Shown: positions 1-8,893, counted from the stretch's first letter. The stretch is DNA of 64,000 bases from an uncultured Succinivibrio sp. (GCA_900770725.1 CAAGLL010000013.1:1-64000), one strand, 5' to 3'. Translations and numbers: made by a program. The notes: generated from the sequence alone by a model not told the origin.

Positions 1-105
1 CGGGAGGCCATAGCTGCTGCGCCTCAGCGTCTTCGTCTTATGGCTTATTCCTTCGTGCTTGCCTGCCCTAAGGTCTCGCTTCGAGCAGGCATCCCACAGG
101 ATTAA
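1..105 (+). other. Possible 3' end of a coding region cut by the window edge
   Basis: Frame 1 is open from the first base to a TAA at 103-105 (about 34 codons). No domain is recognisable in so short a piece, and the other frames close earlier. It could be the tail of a plus-strand gene or chance; the sequence left of the window would decide. Confidence 0.2.
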
Positions 106-149
106 TGACTGACCCAAAAGCGATCCATGGCGCTGGATCGGGGAGGGGG

Positions 150-183
150 AAAGGCCTGCCTGCCGCCCTGGCGGCAGGCCTTT
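150..183 (-). terminator. Hairpin just downstream of the dehydratase-activase gene
   Basis: An 11-bp GC-rich inverted repeat (aaaggcctgcc paired with ggcaggccttt) lies immediately past the stop at 185-187 of the minus-strand gene. The minus-strand trailing arm ends in CCTTTCCCC, so the U-tract is short. Probably an intrinsic terminator. Confidence 0.55.
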
Positions 184-184
184 G

Positions 185-3100
185 TCATGAGCCTGACTTG
201 AAGGCGATGGGCTCCTCAAGCTCGCGCTGCCTGGCGCGGCGTGCGACCGTGAGCATGAGCTTCAAGCGGTTCAGCTGGTTGACCTCGGAGGAGCCGGCGT
301 CGCAGTCGATGGTCACGATGTTGGCCTCCTCGCAGTTCTGGCGCAGCGAGTGGATCACGCCCTTGCCGGTGATGTGGTTGGGCAGGCAGCCGAAAGGCTG
401 CAGGCAGACGATGTTGGGCACGCCCTCGTGGATGAGCTTGACCATCTCGCCGGTGAGGAACCAGCCCTCGCCTGCGAGGTTGCCCGGGGAGACGAACTGC
501 GAGGCCATCTTCATGATGTCGAAGATCCCCTCGGGGGCGGTGAAGCGGCGGCTGTGCTTGAGCGCGCGCTCGGCCGGGGCCCTGAAGTGGCTGACTATCG
601 AGATGAAGATCCTCGCCCAGACGTCGTCCTTGAACGAGCCGCCCATCAGGCGGTGCTCGATGATCGGATCGCAGGCCAGGTAGAGGAAGAAGTCCACGAA
701 GTCGGGCATCACGACCTCGGCGCCCTCGGAGAGCAGCTCGCGCTCCAGGCCGTTGTTGGCGACCGGGTGGTATTTCACGAGGATCTCGCCCACGATCCCA
801 ACGCGCGGCAGGCGCGGCACATCGAGGATCGGCACGTTGTCGAAGGCCTCGACCATCTCCCTGATGGTCTTGCGGTACAAGGATGCGCGGCCGTTCTCAA
901 GCGCCTCCTTGCACCTGCCCATCCAGGTGTCGTAGAGGGCCTTGGTCGAGCCCTTCTTTATTTCGTAGGGCTCGATGCGGTTCTTAAGGCGCATCAGGGT
1001 GTCGCCCATCACGGCGGCGCGTATGGCGTCGCGCATGAGCGGCACGGTCATCTTGAAGGCGTCGGTCTCAAGCCCGTGGAGCGCGAACACCGGCACCTGG
1101 CCGAAGCCTGCGTACTTGAGCGCCTTGCGCAGCACCGCCATGTAGTTGGTGGCGCGGCAGGCCCCGCAGGTCTGGAAGAGCACGATGGAGGTGTTGTCAG
1201 GATCGTAGTTCCCGGACTTCAAGGCCTGCAGCAGCTGCCCGATGATGACGATCGCCGGGTAGCACATGTCGTTGTTGACGTACTCGAGTCCCAGGTCGAT
1301 GGCCTTGCGGTCGGGCAGGGGCGGGATCACGATGTTGTAGCCGTACTTGCGCAGCACGGTCTTGAAGAGGTCGAAGTGGATAGGCGCCATCTGCGGGGCG
1401 AGGATGGTGTGCTTGCGGCGGCACTCCTCGGTAAAGCGCGGGCGCTGCTCGAACTTGATGGGCTCGAACTTGGGGATCTGGCGGTTGCGCAGCGCCGCGA
1501 GCAGCGAGCGCAGTCGGATGCGCGCCGAGCCCAGGTTCGACACCTCGTCGAGCTTGAGCATCGTGTAGACGCGGCCGTGATCCTCGAGGATCGAGCGCAC
1601 CTGGTCGGTGGTGATGGCGTCGAGGCCGCAGCCGAAGGAGGAGAGCTGGATGAGCGTGACGTCCGGCGACTCGGCGGCGAACTCGGCTGCGTGGTAGAGG
1701 CGGGCGTGGTAGCTCCACTGGTTGACGAGCCCCGAGTGCTCCTGGATCACCTTGATGTCGCGCACGCAGTCCTCGGAGATGATCGGCAGGCCGTAGGAGG
1801 AGATCATCTGCGGGATCCCGTGGTTGATCTCAGGATCGATGTGGTAGGGGCGGCCGGCCAGCAGGATGATGTGGCGCCCGGCCTTGCGGGCGTCCTCGAT
1901 GATCTGGTGCCCGCGCTTTAGCACGTCATTGCGGCAGTGCTCGAGCTCGGCGTAGGCCTTGGCGATGGCGTCCTTGAGCTGCGCCTTGGAGAAGCCGTAC
2001 TCAGAGAGCTCCTTCTCAAGGCGCGGGAGCATGCTCTTCTCGTCGTAGAGCGGCAGGAAGGGCTCGAGGAACTTCACGTTCCTCTCGCGCAGCACGTCCA
2101 TGTTCGAGCGGATGTTCTCGGGGTAGGAGGCGACGACCGGGCAGTTGTAGTGGTTGTCGAGCTTGATGTACTCGTCGTACATGTTGAGCGGGACGCAGGG
2201 GTAGAAGATGGTCTTCACGCCCTTCTCGATGAGGTTCATCACGTGCCCGTGCGCGAGCTTTGCCGGGTAGCACAGAGAGTCGGAAGGCACGGTGGCCATG
2301 CCGGTGTAGTAGAGCGCGGCGGACGAGCGGTCGGAGAGCACCACCTCGAAGCCGAGGCTGGTGAGCAGCGTGAACCAGAACGGGTAGTCCTCGTACATGT
2401 TGAGCACGCGCGGGATGCCGATCCTGCCCATGGGAGCGTTCTGCAGGGGCTGGTAGTCGAACACGCGGCGGTACTTGTACTCGTAGATGCTGTTCTCCTC
2501 GCTGCCTGAGCTCTTGCCGCCTATGCCCTTCTCGCAGCGGTTGCCAGTGTAGTAGCGGCCGCCGTCGGGGAAGCGCAGCATCGTGATCGAGCAGTTGTTG
2601 CCGCACTTGCGGCAGCGGTAGTTGCGCGCCTTGGCCTCGAACTTGCCGAGATCCCCGCTCCCAAGCAGGGAGCTGCGCGCGCCTTCCTCCGCGCGCTCGC
2701 TTGCAAGCAGCGCGGCGCCGTAGGCGCCCATGAGCCCCGCAAGATCGGGCCTTATGACATTGTGCCCGGTGAGCTTTTCCATCGCGCGCAGCACCGCGTC
2801 GTTCAGGAAGGTGCCGCCCTGGACCACGATGCGGTCGCCCAGGGCCTTCATGTCGCGCAGCTGCATGACCTTGAACAGGGCGTTGCGGATGACCGAGATC
2901 GCGATGCCGGCGGAGATGTCGGCGACCGCGGCGCCGTCCTTCTGGGCCTGCTTGACGCGCGAGTTCATGAACACGGTGCAGCGGGTGCCCAGGTCCACCG
3001 GGTGGCGGGACTTGACGGCCAGTGAGGCGAAGTCCGAGACCGGCATGCCCAGTGACTTGGCGAAGGTCTCGATGAAGGAGCCGCAGCCTGCCGAGCAGGC

Positions 3101-4429
3101 CTCGTTCAGCGTGATGCCGCCGATGACGCCGTCCTTGACGAAGAAGCACTTCATGTCCTGGCCGCCGATGTCCATCACGAAGGTCACGCCCTTGCAGAAC
3201 TCGGAGGCCGCGCGCAGGTGCGCGAAGGTCTCGACCTCGCCTAAGTCGGCGTGCAGCGCGGCCTTCACGAGATCTTCGCCGTAGCCGGTGGAGCAGCAGG
3301 AGGCGATCCACGCGCCCTCGGGCAGGGCCGCGTAGAGGCCCTGGAGCTCGGCTATCGCGGTCCTAAGCGGCGCGCCGCCGTTTGAGCGGTAGTCGGTGTA
3401 GAGCAGGCGGTGGTCCTTGTCGCAGCAGGCAAGCTTGGTGGTCGTGGAGCCCGCGTCGATGCCCACGAACAAGGGCCCCCTGGCGCCATCGAGGCTTGCG
3501 CGCGGCACGCGCTCTTTAAGGTGGCGCTCCTTGAACTCCCCGTACTCCTCGTCGCTGTCAAAGAGCGTGAACTCGGAGCTTGCGCTGGTGCGTTTTGACG
3601 GCTTTGAGACGGCGCTGATGATGGCGTCGAGATCGCACTGCCGGGCACTTTCGCACAGCGCCGCGCCGCGGGCTACGAAATAGTTGGAATCCTCGACCTT
3701 GACGACGTCCTCCTCGCCCAGGCCCAGGGTCTTCACGAAGCGCTCTCGCAGCATGGGCAGGAAGTGGAGCGGGCCGCCTAGGAAGGCGACGCGGCCCTTG
3801 ATGGGCCTGCCCTGGGCGAGGTTGCCGATGGTCTGGTTGACCACGGCCTGGAACACCGAGAGCGCGATGTCCTCGCGGCTGATGCCGGTGTTCATGAGCG
3901 CCTGCACGTCGGTCTTGGCGAACACGCCGCAGCGAGAGGCGATGGTGTGGATCTCCTTGCCCTTCTCGGCCAGGGCGTTGAGGCCTGCGGCATCGGTCGA
4001 GAGCAGCGCGGCCATCTGGTCGATGAACGATCCGGTGCCGCCTGCGCAGGCGCCGTTCATGCGCTGCTCCATCGAGCCGCGGAAATAGGTGATCTTGGCG
4101 TCCTCGCCGCCCAGCTCGATGGCGGTGTCGGTCTGCGGGATGAGCTTTTCAACGGCGCAGGCGCAGGCGATGACCTCCTGCTCAAAGGGGATGCCCGCCT
4201 CCTGGGCGATGCCCATGGCGGACGAGCCGGTGAGGGCGAGGGTGAAGCCCTCGCCTCCGGTCACCTGCTGGATCTTCTCCAAATGGCGCAGCAGGGCCTT
4301 GCGGGTCTCGGACATGTGGCGCTCGTAGTTCTGATAGACCGCCTTGCCGGAGCCGTCGAGGATGACGGTCTTGATGGTGGTCGAGCCGATGTCGATCCCG
4401 ATGTGGTATTTCGCAGTTTGCTCTGCCAT
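185..4429 (-). CDS. Giant acyl-CoA dehydratase activase-related protein (fused activase and HgdB-like domains)
   Basis: About 1414 residues. Two tandem BcrAD/BadF/HgdC-type ASKHA ATPase domains carry the phosphate-binding motifs GIDIGSTTIK and GIDAGSTTTK. Each has the two cysteine regions that hold the bridging [4Fe-4S] cluster in activators (GACAGGTGSF with SRCGVF; EACSAGCGSF with TRCTVF). A Cys-rich segment (CRKCGNNCS ... NRCEKG) follows, then a long HgdB/DUF2229-like region. Family activators use ATP to inject an electron into radical 2-hydroxyacyl-CoA dehydratases. The substrate of these four-domain fusions is not established. I chose ATG 4429 because AAGGGGG lies upstream and homology begins at once; an in-frame ATG at 4489 would add 20 residues. 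No separate dehydratase subunits lie nearby. Confidence 0.85.
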   Translation of the reverse strand: MAEQTAKYHIGIDIGSTTIKTVILDGSGKAVYQNYERHMSETRKALLRHLEKIQQVTGGEGFTLALTGSSAMGIAQEAGIPFEQEVIACACAVEKLIPQTDTAIELGGEDAKITYFRGSMEQRMNGACAGGTGSFIDQMAALLSTDAAGLNALAEKGKEIHTIASRCGVFAKTDVQALMNTGISREDIALSVFQAVVNQTIGNLAQGRPIKGRVAFLGGPLHFLPMLRERFVKTLGLGEEDVVKVEDSNYFVARGAALCESARQCDLDAIISAVSKPSKRTSASSEFTLFDSDEEYGEFKERHLKERVPRASLDGARGPLFVGIDAGSTTTKLACCDKDHRLLYTDYRSNGGAPLRTAIAELQGLYAALPEGAWIASCCSTGYGEDLVKAALHADLGEVETFAHLRAASEFCKGVTFVMDIGGQDMKCFFVKDGVIGGITLNEACSAGCGSFIETFAKSLGMPVSDFASLAVKSRHPVDLGTRCTVFMNSRVKQAQKDGAAVADISAGIAISVIRNALFKVMQLRDMKALGDRIVVQGGTFLNDAVLRAMEKLTGHNVIRPDLAGLMGAYGAALLASERAEEGARSSLLGSGDLGKFEAKARNYRCRKCGNNCSITMLRFPDGGRYYTGNRCEKGIGGKSSGSEENSIYEYKYRRVFDYQPLQNAPMGRIGIPRVLNMYEDYPFWFTLLTSLGFEVVLSDRSSAALYYTGMATVPSDSLCYPAKLAHGHVMNLIEKGVKTIFYPCVPLNMYDEYIKLDNHYNCPVVASYPENIRSNMDVLRERNVKFLEPFLPLYDEKSMLPRLEKELSEYGFSKAQLKDAIAKAYAELEHCRNDVLKRGHQIIEDARKAGRHIILLAGRPYHIDPEINHGIPQMISSYGLPIISEDCVRDIKVIQEHSGLVNQWSYHARLYHAAEFAAESPDVTLIQLSSFGCGLDAITTDQVRSILEDHGRVYTMLKLDEVSNLGSARIRLRSLLAALRNRQIPKFEPIKFEQRPRFTEECRRKHTILAPQMAPIHFDLFKTVLRKYGYNIVIPPLPDRKAIDLGLEYVNNDMCYPAIVIIGQLLQALKSGNYDPDNTSIVLFQTCGACRATNYMAVLRKALKYAGFGQVPVFALHGLETDAFKMTVPLMRDAIRAAVMGDTLMRLKNRIEPYEIKKGSTKALYDTWMGRCKEALENGRASLYRKTIREMVEAFDNVPILDVPRLPRVGIVGEILVKYHPVANNGLERELLSEGAEVVMPDFVDFFLYLACDPIIEHRLMGGSFKDDVWARIFISIVSHFRAPAERALKHSRRFTAPEGIFDIMKMASQFVSPGNLAGEGWFLTGEMVKLIHEGVPNIVCLQPFGCLPNHITGKGVIHSLRQNCEEANIVTIDCDAGSSEVNQLNRLKLMLTVARRARQRELEEPIAFKSGS

Positions 4430-4824
4430 GGAAAAGCTGCCGCCCCCTTGCATTGCCGCCCCATGAGGGACGCCCCACTTCTGATCCACAGGATCTTAAC
4501 GCTGATTTAAAAAAATGTCATTTTTGGGATAGTTACACGAAAATTAAACGCAAATGTCGGTAAAAGCGTTCCGTGCTAAAGAAAGCGCGCCTCCTGCCGT
4601 TCTTTTAAGCAGGTGTTCCAGGGCCATGCCGAGCTTTGGGAAGCCGGGCCTTGAGAGCAGGGAAAAATCGACAGGCTCGAATTTGAAGCTTCGGCCGATG
4701 GGCTGGAACGTCAGGAGAGAAGGCGGCGGGAAAGACCGCGGACGGGGGCGGACGCTTGAAGGCGCCCGCCCCCGTCGCATCAGGCGATTCAAAAGCGCAG
4801 CCCAAGTGGGCCGCGCCTTGGGCT
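4430..4824. other. Intergenic region between two minus-strand genes
   Basis: Holds the AT-rich presumed promoter region of the activase gene (about 4500-4560), a terminator-like hairpin at 4741-4776 and no convincing coding sequence. Short open frames here lack ribosome-binding sites and recognisable domains. Confidence 0.5.
4741..4776 (-). terminator. GC-rich hairpin downstream of the Fe-ADH-like gene
   Basis: gacgggggcgg at 4741-4751 pairs perfectly with ccgcccccgtc at 4766-4776, about 50 nt past the stop of the minus-strand gene. There is no clear U-tract, so it could stabilise the 3' end rather than terminate. Confidence 0.45.
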
Positions 4825-5940
4825 CTAGAGCAGGCTTGAGTAGATGCTGCGCACCTCGCCTGCCGAAAGCGGGCTGTAGGAGTTTGAAAGCGCCAGCGCC
4901 CCGCGGGTCACCGCGATGTCGGTGAACTCCGGGATCTGCTCCTCCTTCATGCCGCTCATGCCAAGCGGGTTCTGCGGCATCACGTCGGCGCACAGGCGCG
5001 AGGCGCATGAGAGCGCCTCCCCCGGGGCGCACTTTAAGAGCTCGCCTAGGAGCGCCTTCAAGTCCTCGAGCGCGTGCGAGTGGCTCTTCTGATCGTACTT
5101 CCCGAAGATGCTGCCCAAGAGCGCGTAGTAGGCGGCGCCCCTCTTCATGCCGAGCCTGAGCATCAGTGGTGCCGAGAGCGCCTGCACCGCCGCAGGCCCG
5201 GTGCAGCCGTAGGCGGCGCCGGCGAGGCAGCCTGCCTCCTGGAGCTCCCCCAGATAGGAGGAGATGGCGCCCGCGCCCAGGCGCGAAACCTGCTTCCAGA
5301 CTGAGACCAGCGTGCGCAGCGACTTCTCGCACAGCGCGCGGCTCATGAAGGTCGAGCAGGGCGAGATGTAGGACTCGCAATCGTGGGTGAAGGTCTCAAA
5401 CGACGAGGCCGCCAGGCGGTCGAAGGCCATGGCCGAGAGCGCCTCGGGGCACAGGCAGACCAGATCGGCCTCGAGCTCGGGCGACTCGATGGTGCGCACG
5501 GCGCCCTCGTCGGGGAAGAACACCGAGGCAAAAGGCGTGGCCTCGGTGCCGGTGCCCGGGGTGGTCGGCACGAGCACGAGCTGGCGGTCGCGCCTTATCG
5601 AGGACGGATCATCCAAGAGCGCGCGGCAGGGCGCCGGGCGCTCGGTTGACAGGATCTTCGAGAGCTGCATCAGAAGCCCGCCGCCTATGCAGATCACGCG
5701 GGTGTACGAGGCGCCGGCCAGCGCGGCGGCGGAGTCGGCGGTGCGCCCGGTGAGCGGACCCTTGGGCAGATCCTCGCGCAGCACCACCTTGCAATCGTCA
5801 AACGACCCTTGGGGGAAGAGCTTGAGCCCCCTTGCGTCGGTCACCACCAGATCCCCGCCCTGGGGGGAGATCTCCTCGAGTATCCTGGCGCTGCTCAAGC
5901 AGGGCAGGATCTTCGCGCGAAGCGCAAAACTCTTTTCCAT
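4825..5940 (-). CDS. Iron-type alcohol dehydrogenase family protein with degenerate metal site
   Basis: 371 residues with the overall layout of group III (Fe-dependent) alcohol dehydrogenases: N-terminal Rossmann-like half with GGG at 86-88, the PTTPGTGTE loop at 125-133 (canonical PTTAGTGSE), and a helical C-terminal half ending in the LSNSYSPLSAGEV segment common to the family. Against FucO (ligands D196, H200, H263, H277), only H186 is kept. The Asp position is E182, and the other two His positions read Q253 and R267. The GGGSxxDxAK motif is changed to GGGLLMQLSK. It may bind nucleotide without being a normal Fe dehydrogenase. AGGAGG precedes the ATG. Substrate unknown; single gene, no operon partner. 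Confidence 0.75.
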   Translation of the reverse strand: MEKSFALRAKILPCLSSARILEEISPQGGDLVVTDARGLKLFPQGSFDDCKVVLREDLPKGPLTGRTADSAAALAGASYTRVICIGGGLLMQLSKILSTERPAPCRALLDDPSSIRRDRQLVLVPTTPGTGTEATPFASVFFPDEGAVRTIESPELEADLVCLCPEALSAMAFDRLAASSFETFTHDCESYISPCSTFMSRALCEKSLRTLVSVWKQVSRLGAGAISSYLGELQEAGCLAGAAYGCTGPAAVQALSAPLMLRLGMKRGAAYYALLGSIFGKYDQKSHSHALEDLKALLGELLKCAPGEALSCASRLCADVMPQNPLGMSGMKEEQIPEFTDIAVTRGALALSNSYSPLSAGEVRSIYSSLL

Positions 5941-6226
5941 AAAACCTCCTGGACTCTTGGCAACTTTAATTTAGGACTTCAAGTTGCGCGGAAAAATTTG
6001 GTCGTTCTGCGCGGCAGGGCACACAAAGGCTTTCAAAAACTTGATGCGTGCACGGCGCTGGGTCAGAAGGCGCCGCGATTGCAAATCCCAAGGGCTGGAG
6101 GCTCCAGGCCCTGCGCATTAATGCGTGGCCCTGATCGATGGTAGAATGGGCCCCCGGGGCGGCTCAAGGCCGCATTGGGCATGCAATGCCCGGGATTTTT
6201 CAAGGTTTTTAGGAGGACTTGCGGGA

Positions 6227-8116
6227 ATGGCCAGCGCTCTGGTTGCCGACACCCTGGTTGGCGTGGCGGAGGCTGCGGGGATGCTCCGCGTCAGCGCCGC
6301 CACCGTGCGCAACTGGCTCAAGTCAGGCCGGATCGCCCAGAGCGCAAGCGATGAGCGCGGCCGCCCGCAGTTCTCGGTCAAGTACCTCGAGGGGGTGCGC
6401 GCCCAGGCGCAGCGTGATGCGAGGTCCAAGGGCCGCCCGAGGCGCGGCGGCGATGCCTGCCAGGACAAGGGCCGCAACGCCCAAGCCGTCGAGGCCATCT
6501 GCAGCGCCGCGCGGGGCAGGGGCGCGCTCTACATGCGCGCCGCGCTCTGCGAGGCGGCGCTGCGGCTCATGTGCCGTTCGGGCATCGTGCTCAACACCTC
6601 CCCGCGCAGCGGCGAGACCTGCCTTGCCGCCTGGGCCCGCGGCGGCATCGAGCGCGCCGAGGCCTTCGAGGAGCTGCTGCTGGGGCTGCTCTCGGACTAC
6701 CGCGCCGACAGGATCCGCGAGGCCGCCCAGGCGCTGCCTGAGTTCAAGCTCGATCCGTCGGGGGACGTGCTGGGGATGCTCTATTCATCCTTCCTCCAGA
6801 TGGAGGGCGATGAGAAGGGCAGGCCGCCTTACGCCCCGTCGGATCTGTGCGACCGCGTGGCCTCCGATCTCGGCAACGGGCGCGACGTGTTCCTCGATCC
6901 CTGCTGCGGCAGCGGCGGGTTCATCCTGGCCCTGCTGCGCCGCGGGATCTCGCCTGAGAACGTCTACGGCATCGACCAAAGGCCCATGTGCGTGAAGATA
7001 GCCCGCGTCAACGCGGCCATCGCCACGGGGATCCAGGACAAGGCCTATTACAGGCGCCACTTCCGCCTTGCCGACATGCTCAAGGCCAAGCGCCTGCCCG
7101 CGTTCACCGTGGCGCTGGGCTGCCCGCCCTGGGAGGGCGGTCGCGGCGGGGCGGGCGCGTCGCTTTGCGACGAGTACGTCTCGCGCACGCTCGACACGCT
7201 CCCCGGGCACGGGATCATGCGCTACGTGCTCCCGCAGTCGCTCCTGGACCTGAAGTCGCACGAGGAGACGCGCCGCGAGATGGCCTCGTGCGCGCGCATA
7301 AGGCAGGTGTGCTACCTGGGGCCGCTCGCGCACTGCCCCGGAGGGCAGGCCGTGTGCCTCACGGCTGAAAAGGACGCCCCGGGCGCCCAGGGCGCGGAGG
7401 CCGTGCAGGTGCAGACCCCCAGGCGCAGCTTCACCATCAGGAGGCGCATGGCCCCGGGCGACTTCTCCTTTGACACCGACGACGACGAGCACAAGCTCAT
7501 CGAGGCCATCGCAGGCGGCAGCCGCTTCACCTTGAAGGACACCGCGTCATTTGGCATGGGGATCGTCACCGGGGACAACCGGACGCTGGTCAGGCACACC
7601 AGCGAGGGCGGGGCCGAGAGCGTGCTGCGCGGCAGCTGCGTGACCCCGTTTAGGGTGAGCGAGAGGGGCGAGTACATCGTGTTCGACCGCTCGCGCTTCC
7701 AGCAGAGCCCCTCGCTCGAGCTCTTCAGGAGCCCCTCGAAGATCCTCTACCGCTTCGTCGCCGACTGCCCGGTGGCCGCGGTGGACACCAAGGGCCGGCT
7801 CACGCTCAACAGCTGCAACTTCATCATCCCGCAGGGCGGGGTGGCGATGTGCCGCTACATAGCCGCAGTGCTCAACAGCGCGGTGATGCGCTTCTACTTC
7901 AAAAAGCGCTTCCCCGCCCAGAAGATCCTGCGCTCGCATTTGGAGGCGCTGCCTTTCCCCAAGGCCGCGCCCTCGAAGATGGAGGAGGTTTCGATGCTTT
8001 CAGACCGCTATTACGAGGCTGACGGCAGATGCGCGTTCGAGCGCGCGGTGGCCGCCCTCTACGGGCTTGATGAGAAGGATCTCGCGGCCCTTCTGGCCGC
8101 AGGCGGGAGGCGCTGA
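6227..8116 (+). CDS. TaqI/Eco57I-type adenine-specific DNA methyltransferase with N-terminal HTH and altered catalytic motif
   Basis: 629 residues. An N-terminal MerR/excisionase-like helix-turn-helix (about residues 5-55; VAEAAGMLRVSAATVRNWLK) comes first, then a basic linker, an N6-adenine methylase core and a TaqI-like target-recognition domain near the C terminus (about 470-600; RYIAAVLNSAVMRFYFKKRF). SAM-binding motif I is DPCCGSGGF from D224. Motif IV, normally NPPY/F/W, reads CPPW (299-302), so the residue that contacts the target base is Cys. Start at 6227 because AGGAGG lies 10 nt upstream; an upstream in-frame ATG at 6125 lacks such a site. The stop overlaps the next start (TGATG), so both genes are probably co-translated. 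No restriction endonuclease domain is visible. Confidence 0.8.
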   Translation: MASALVADTLVGVAEAAGMLRVSAATVRNWLKSGRIAQSASDERGRPQFSVKYLEGVRAQAQRDARSKGRPRRGGDACQDKGRNAQAVEAICSAARGRGALYMRAALCEAALRLMCRSGIVLNTSPRSGETCLAAWARGGIERAEAFEELLLGLLSDYRADRIREAAQALPEFKLDPSGDVLGMLYSSFLQMEGDEKGRPPYAPSDLCDRVASDLGNGRDVFLDPCCGSGGFILALLRRGISPENVYGIDQRPMCVKIARVNAAIATGIQDKAYYRRHFRLADMLKAKRLPAFTVALGCPPWEGGRGGAGASLCDEYVSRTLDTLPGHGIMRYVLPQSLLDLKSHEETRREMASCARIRQVCYLGPLAHCPGGQAVCLTAEKDAPGAQGAEAVQVQTPRRSFTIRRRMAPGDFSFDTDDDEHKLIEAIAGGSRFTLKDTASFGMGIVTGDNRTLVRHTSEGGAESVLRGSCVTPFRVSERGEYIVFDRSRFQQSPSLELFRSPSKILYRFVADCPVAAVDTKGRLTLNSCNFIIPQGGVAMCRYIAAVLNSAVMRFYFKKRFPAQKILRSHLEALPFPKAAPSKMEEVSMLSDRYYEADGRCAFERAVAALYGLDEKDLAALLAAGGRR

Positions 8117-8853
8117 TGGAAGGCATTTGCTCAGGCGCCCTCAAGGCGCGGGTTTGCGGGATGTCCATTGAGCGGGGCGCGGGCGGCATCGCCACGCGCA
8201 TGCGCTTCAAGCACGGCGCGCGCGGGAGCATCGCGCTGTTCAAGACCATGCTTCCCTACATCGTCCAGTGCTGGATGGGCGTGCTGGGCTTCGGCAGCCT
8301 GACCATGGCCCAGTGCGAGCTGCTCTCAAAGGGCCTCGACCTCCCGGGGCAGGGGCGCAAGGAGGCCTCCACCGCCGCGCGCATGATCCAGTCGGGGATC
8401 CTCGCCTGCCAGCTGCTCGAGGACGGCGCGTTCGGCTTTGACGGCAAGTCCTTCGCCTCGCTCTACCGCGCCCAGAACGGGGAGGAGGCGCCAGGCCTGC
8501 CAAGGGTGGAAAAGGAGCTTGATGAGATGGCGTCGGCAGTCAAGAACGGCTACGCCCGAGCAGCCTGCGCCTTCCTGCTTGCCCTGAAGGAGCACCCGGG
8601 GGATCCCGCGTGGGACCTGCCTGCGGCGGTCTTCATGGAGGCGGCGATGGCCTCCTTGGGCTACGCGCCGCTCATCATCCCCGCGCGCGACTGCGATCTC
8701 TTCCGCACGAGGCTCAAGGCCTTCCTGCGCGACGGCGACTCCTCGCAGATGCTCAAACTCGTGCGCGCGGTGGTCGGCCGCGGCGAGGCGGTGCGCCGCC
8801 GCCGCGGCAAGGGCGCCACGCCCGGGTCGTTCTTCCCGTATTTGCCGGACTGA
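8116..8853 (+). CDS. Fic-fold protein lacking the catalytic HPFx(D/E)GNGR loop
   Basis: 245 residues, translationally coupled to the methyltransferase. Residues about 57-190 align by eye with Fic (AMPylator) proteins: an inhibitory-helix-like region (FGSLTMAQCELL), the LPRVEKELDEM helix, a helix ending in KEHP, and the later LGYAPLIIPARDCDLF segment matching GYPPiiIp..Dr..Y. The spacing from HP to the GY motif is the same 27 residues as in Fic enzymes. The eight residues after H160 read PGDPAWDL instead of PFxDGNGR, removing phosphate-binding and Mg-binding residues. Inference: a non-catalytic or repurposed Fic fold, perhaps a partner or regulator of the methyltransferase. Basic C terminus. 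Confidence 0.55.
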   Translation: MEGICSGALKARVCGMSIERGAGGIATRMRFKHGARGSIALFKTMLPYIVQCWMGVLGFGSLTMAQCELLSKGLDLPGQGRKEASTAARMIQSGILACQLLEDGAFGFDGKSFASLYRAQNGEEAPGLPRVEKELDEMASAVKNGYARAACAFLLALKEHPGDPAWDLPAAVFMEAAMASLGYAPLIIPARDCDLFRTRLKAFLRDGDSSQMLKLVRAVVGRGEAVRRRRGKGATPGSFFPYLPD

Positions 8854-8875
8854 TCACAAAGATCCCAAGGGCAGC

Positions 8876-8893
8876 GGCGGCGCATGCGCCGCC
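8876..8893. terminator. Perfect 18-bp palindrome after the methyltransferase/Fic-like cassette
   Basis: ggcggcgcatgcgccgcc is self-complementary and lies 23 nt past the stop. A second weaker GC stem and a run of seven T (about 8934-8940) follow. Likely transcription end of the cassette. Confidence 0.45.

Noticed and set aside
350..1921. 523-codon open frame on the plus strand
   Set aside because: Antisense to the dehydratase-activase gene, with repetitive Val/Ala/His/Asp composition typical of the reverse strand of GC-rich genes and no domain.
4825..5940. Calling the Fe-ADH-like gene a pseudogene
   Set aside because: The frame is intact with a strong ribosome-binding site and normal length; substitutions are confined to ligand and cofactor motifs, so a functional non-canonical protein is more likely.
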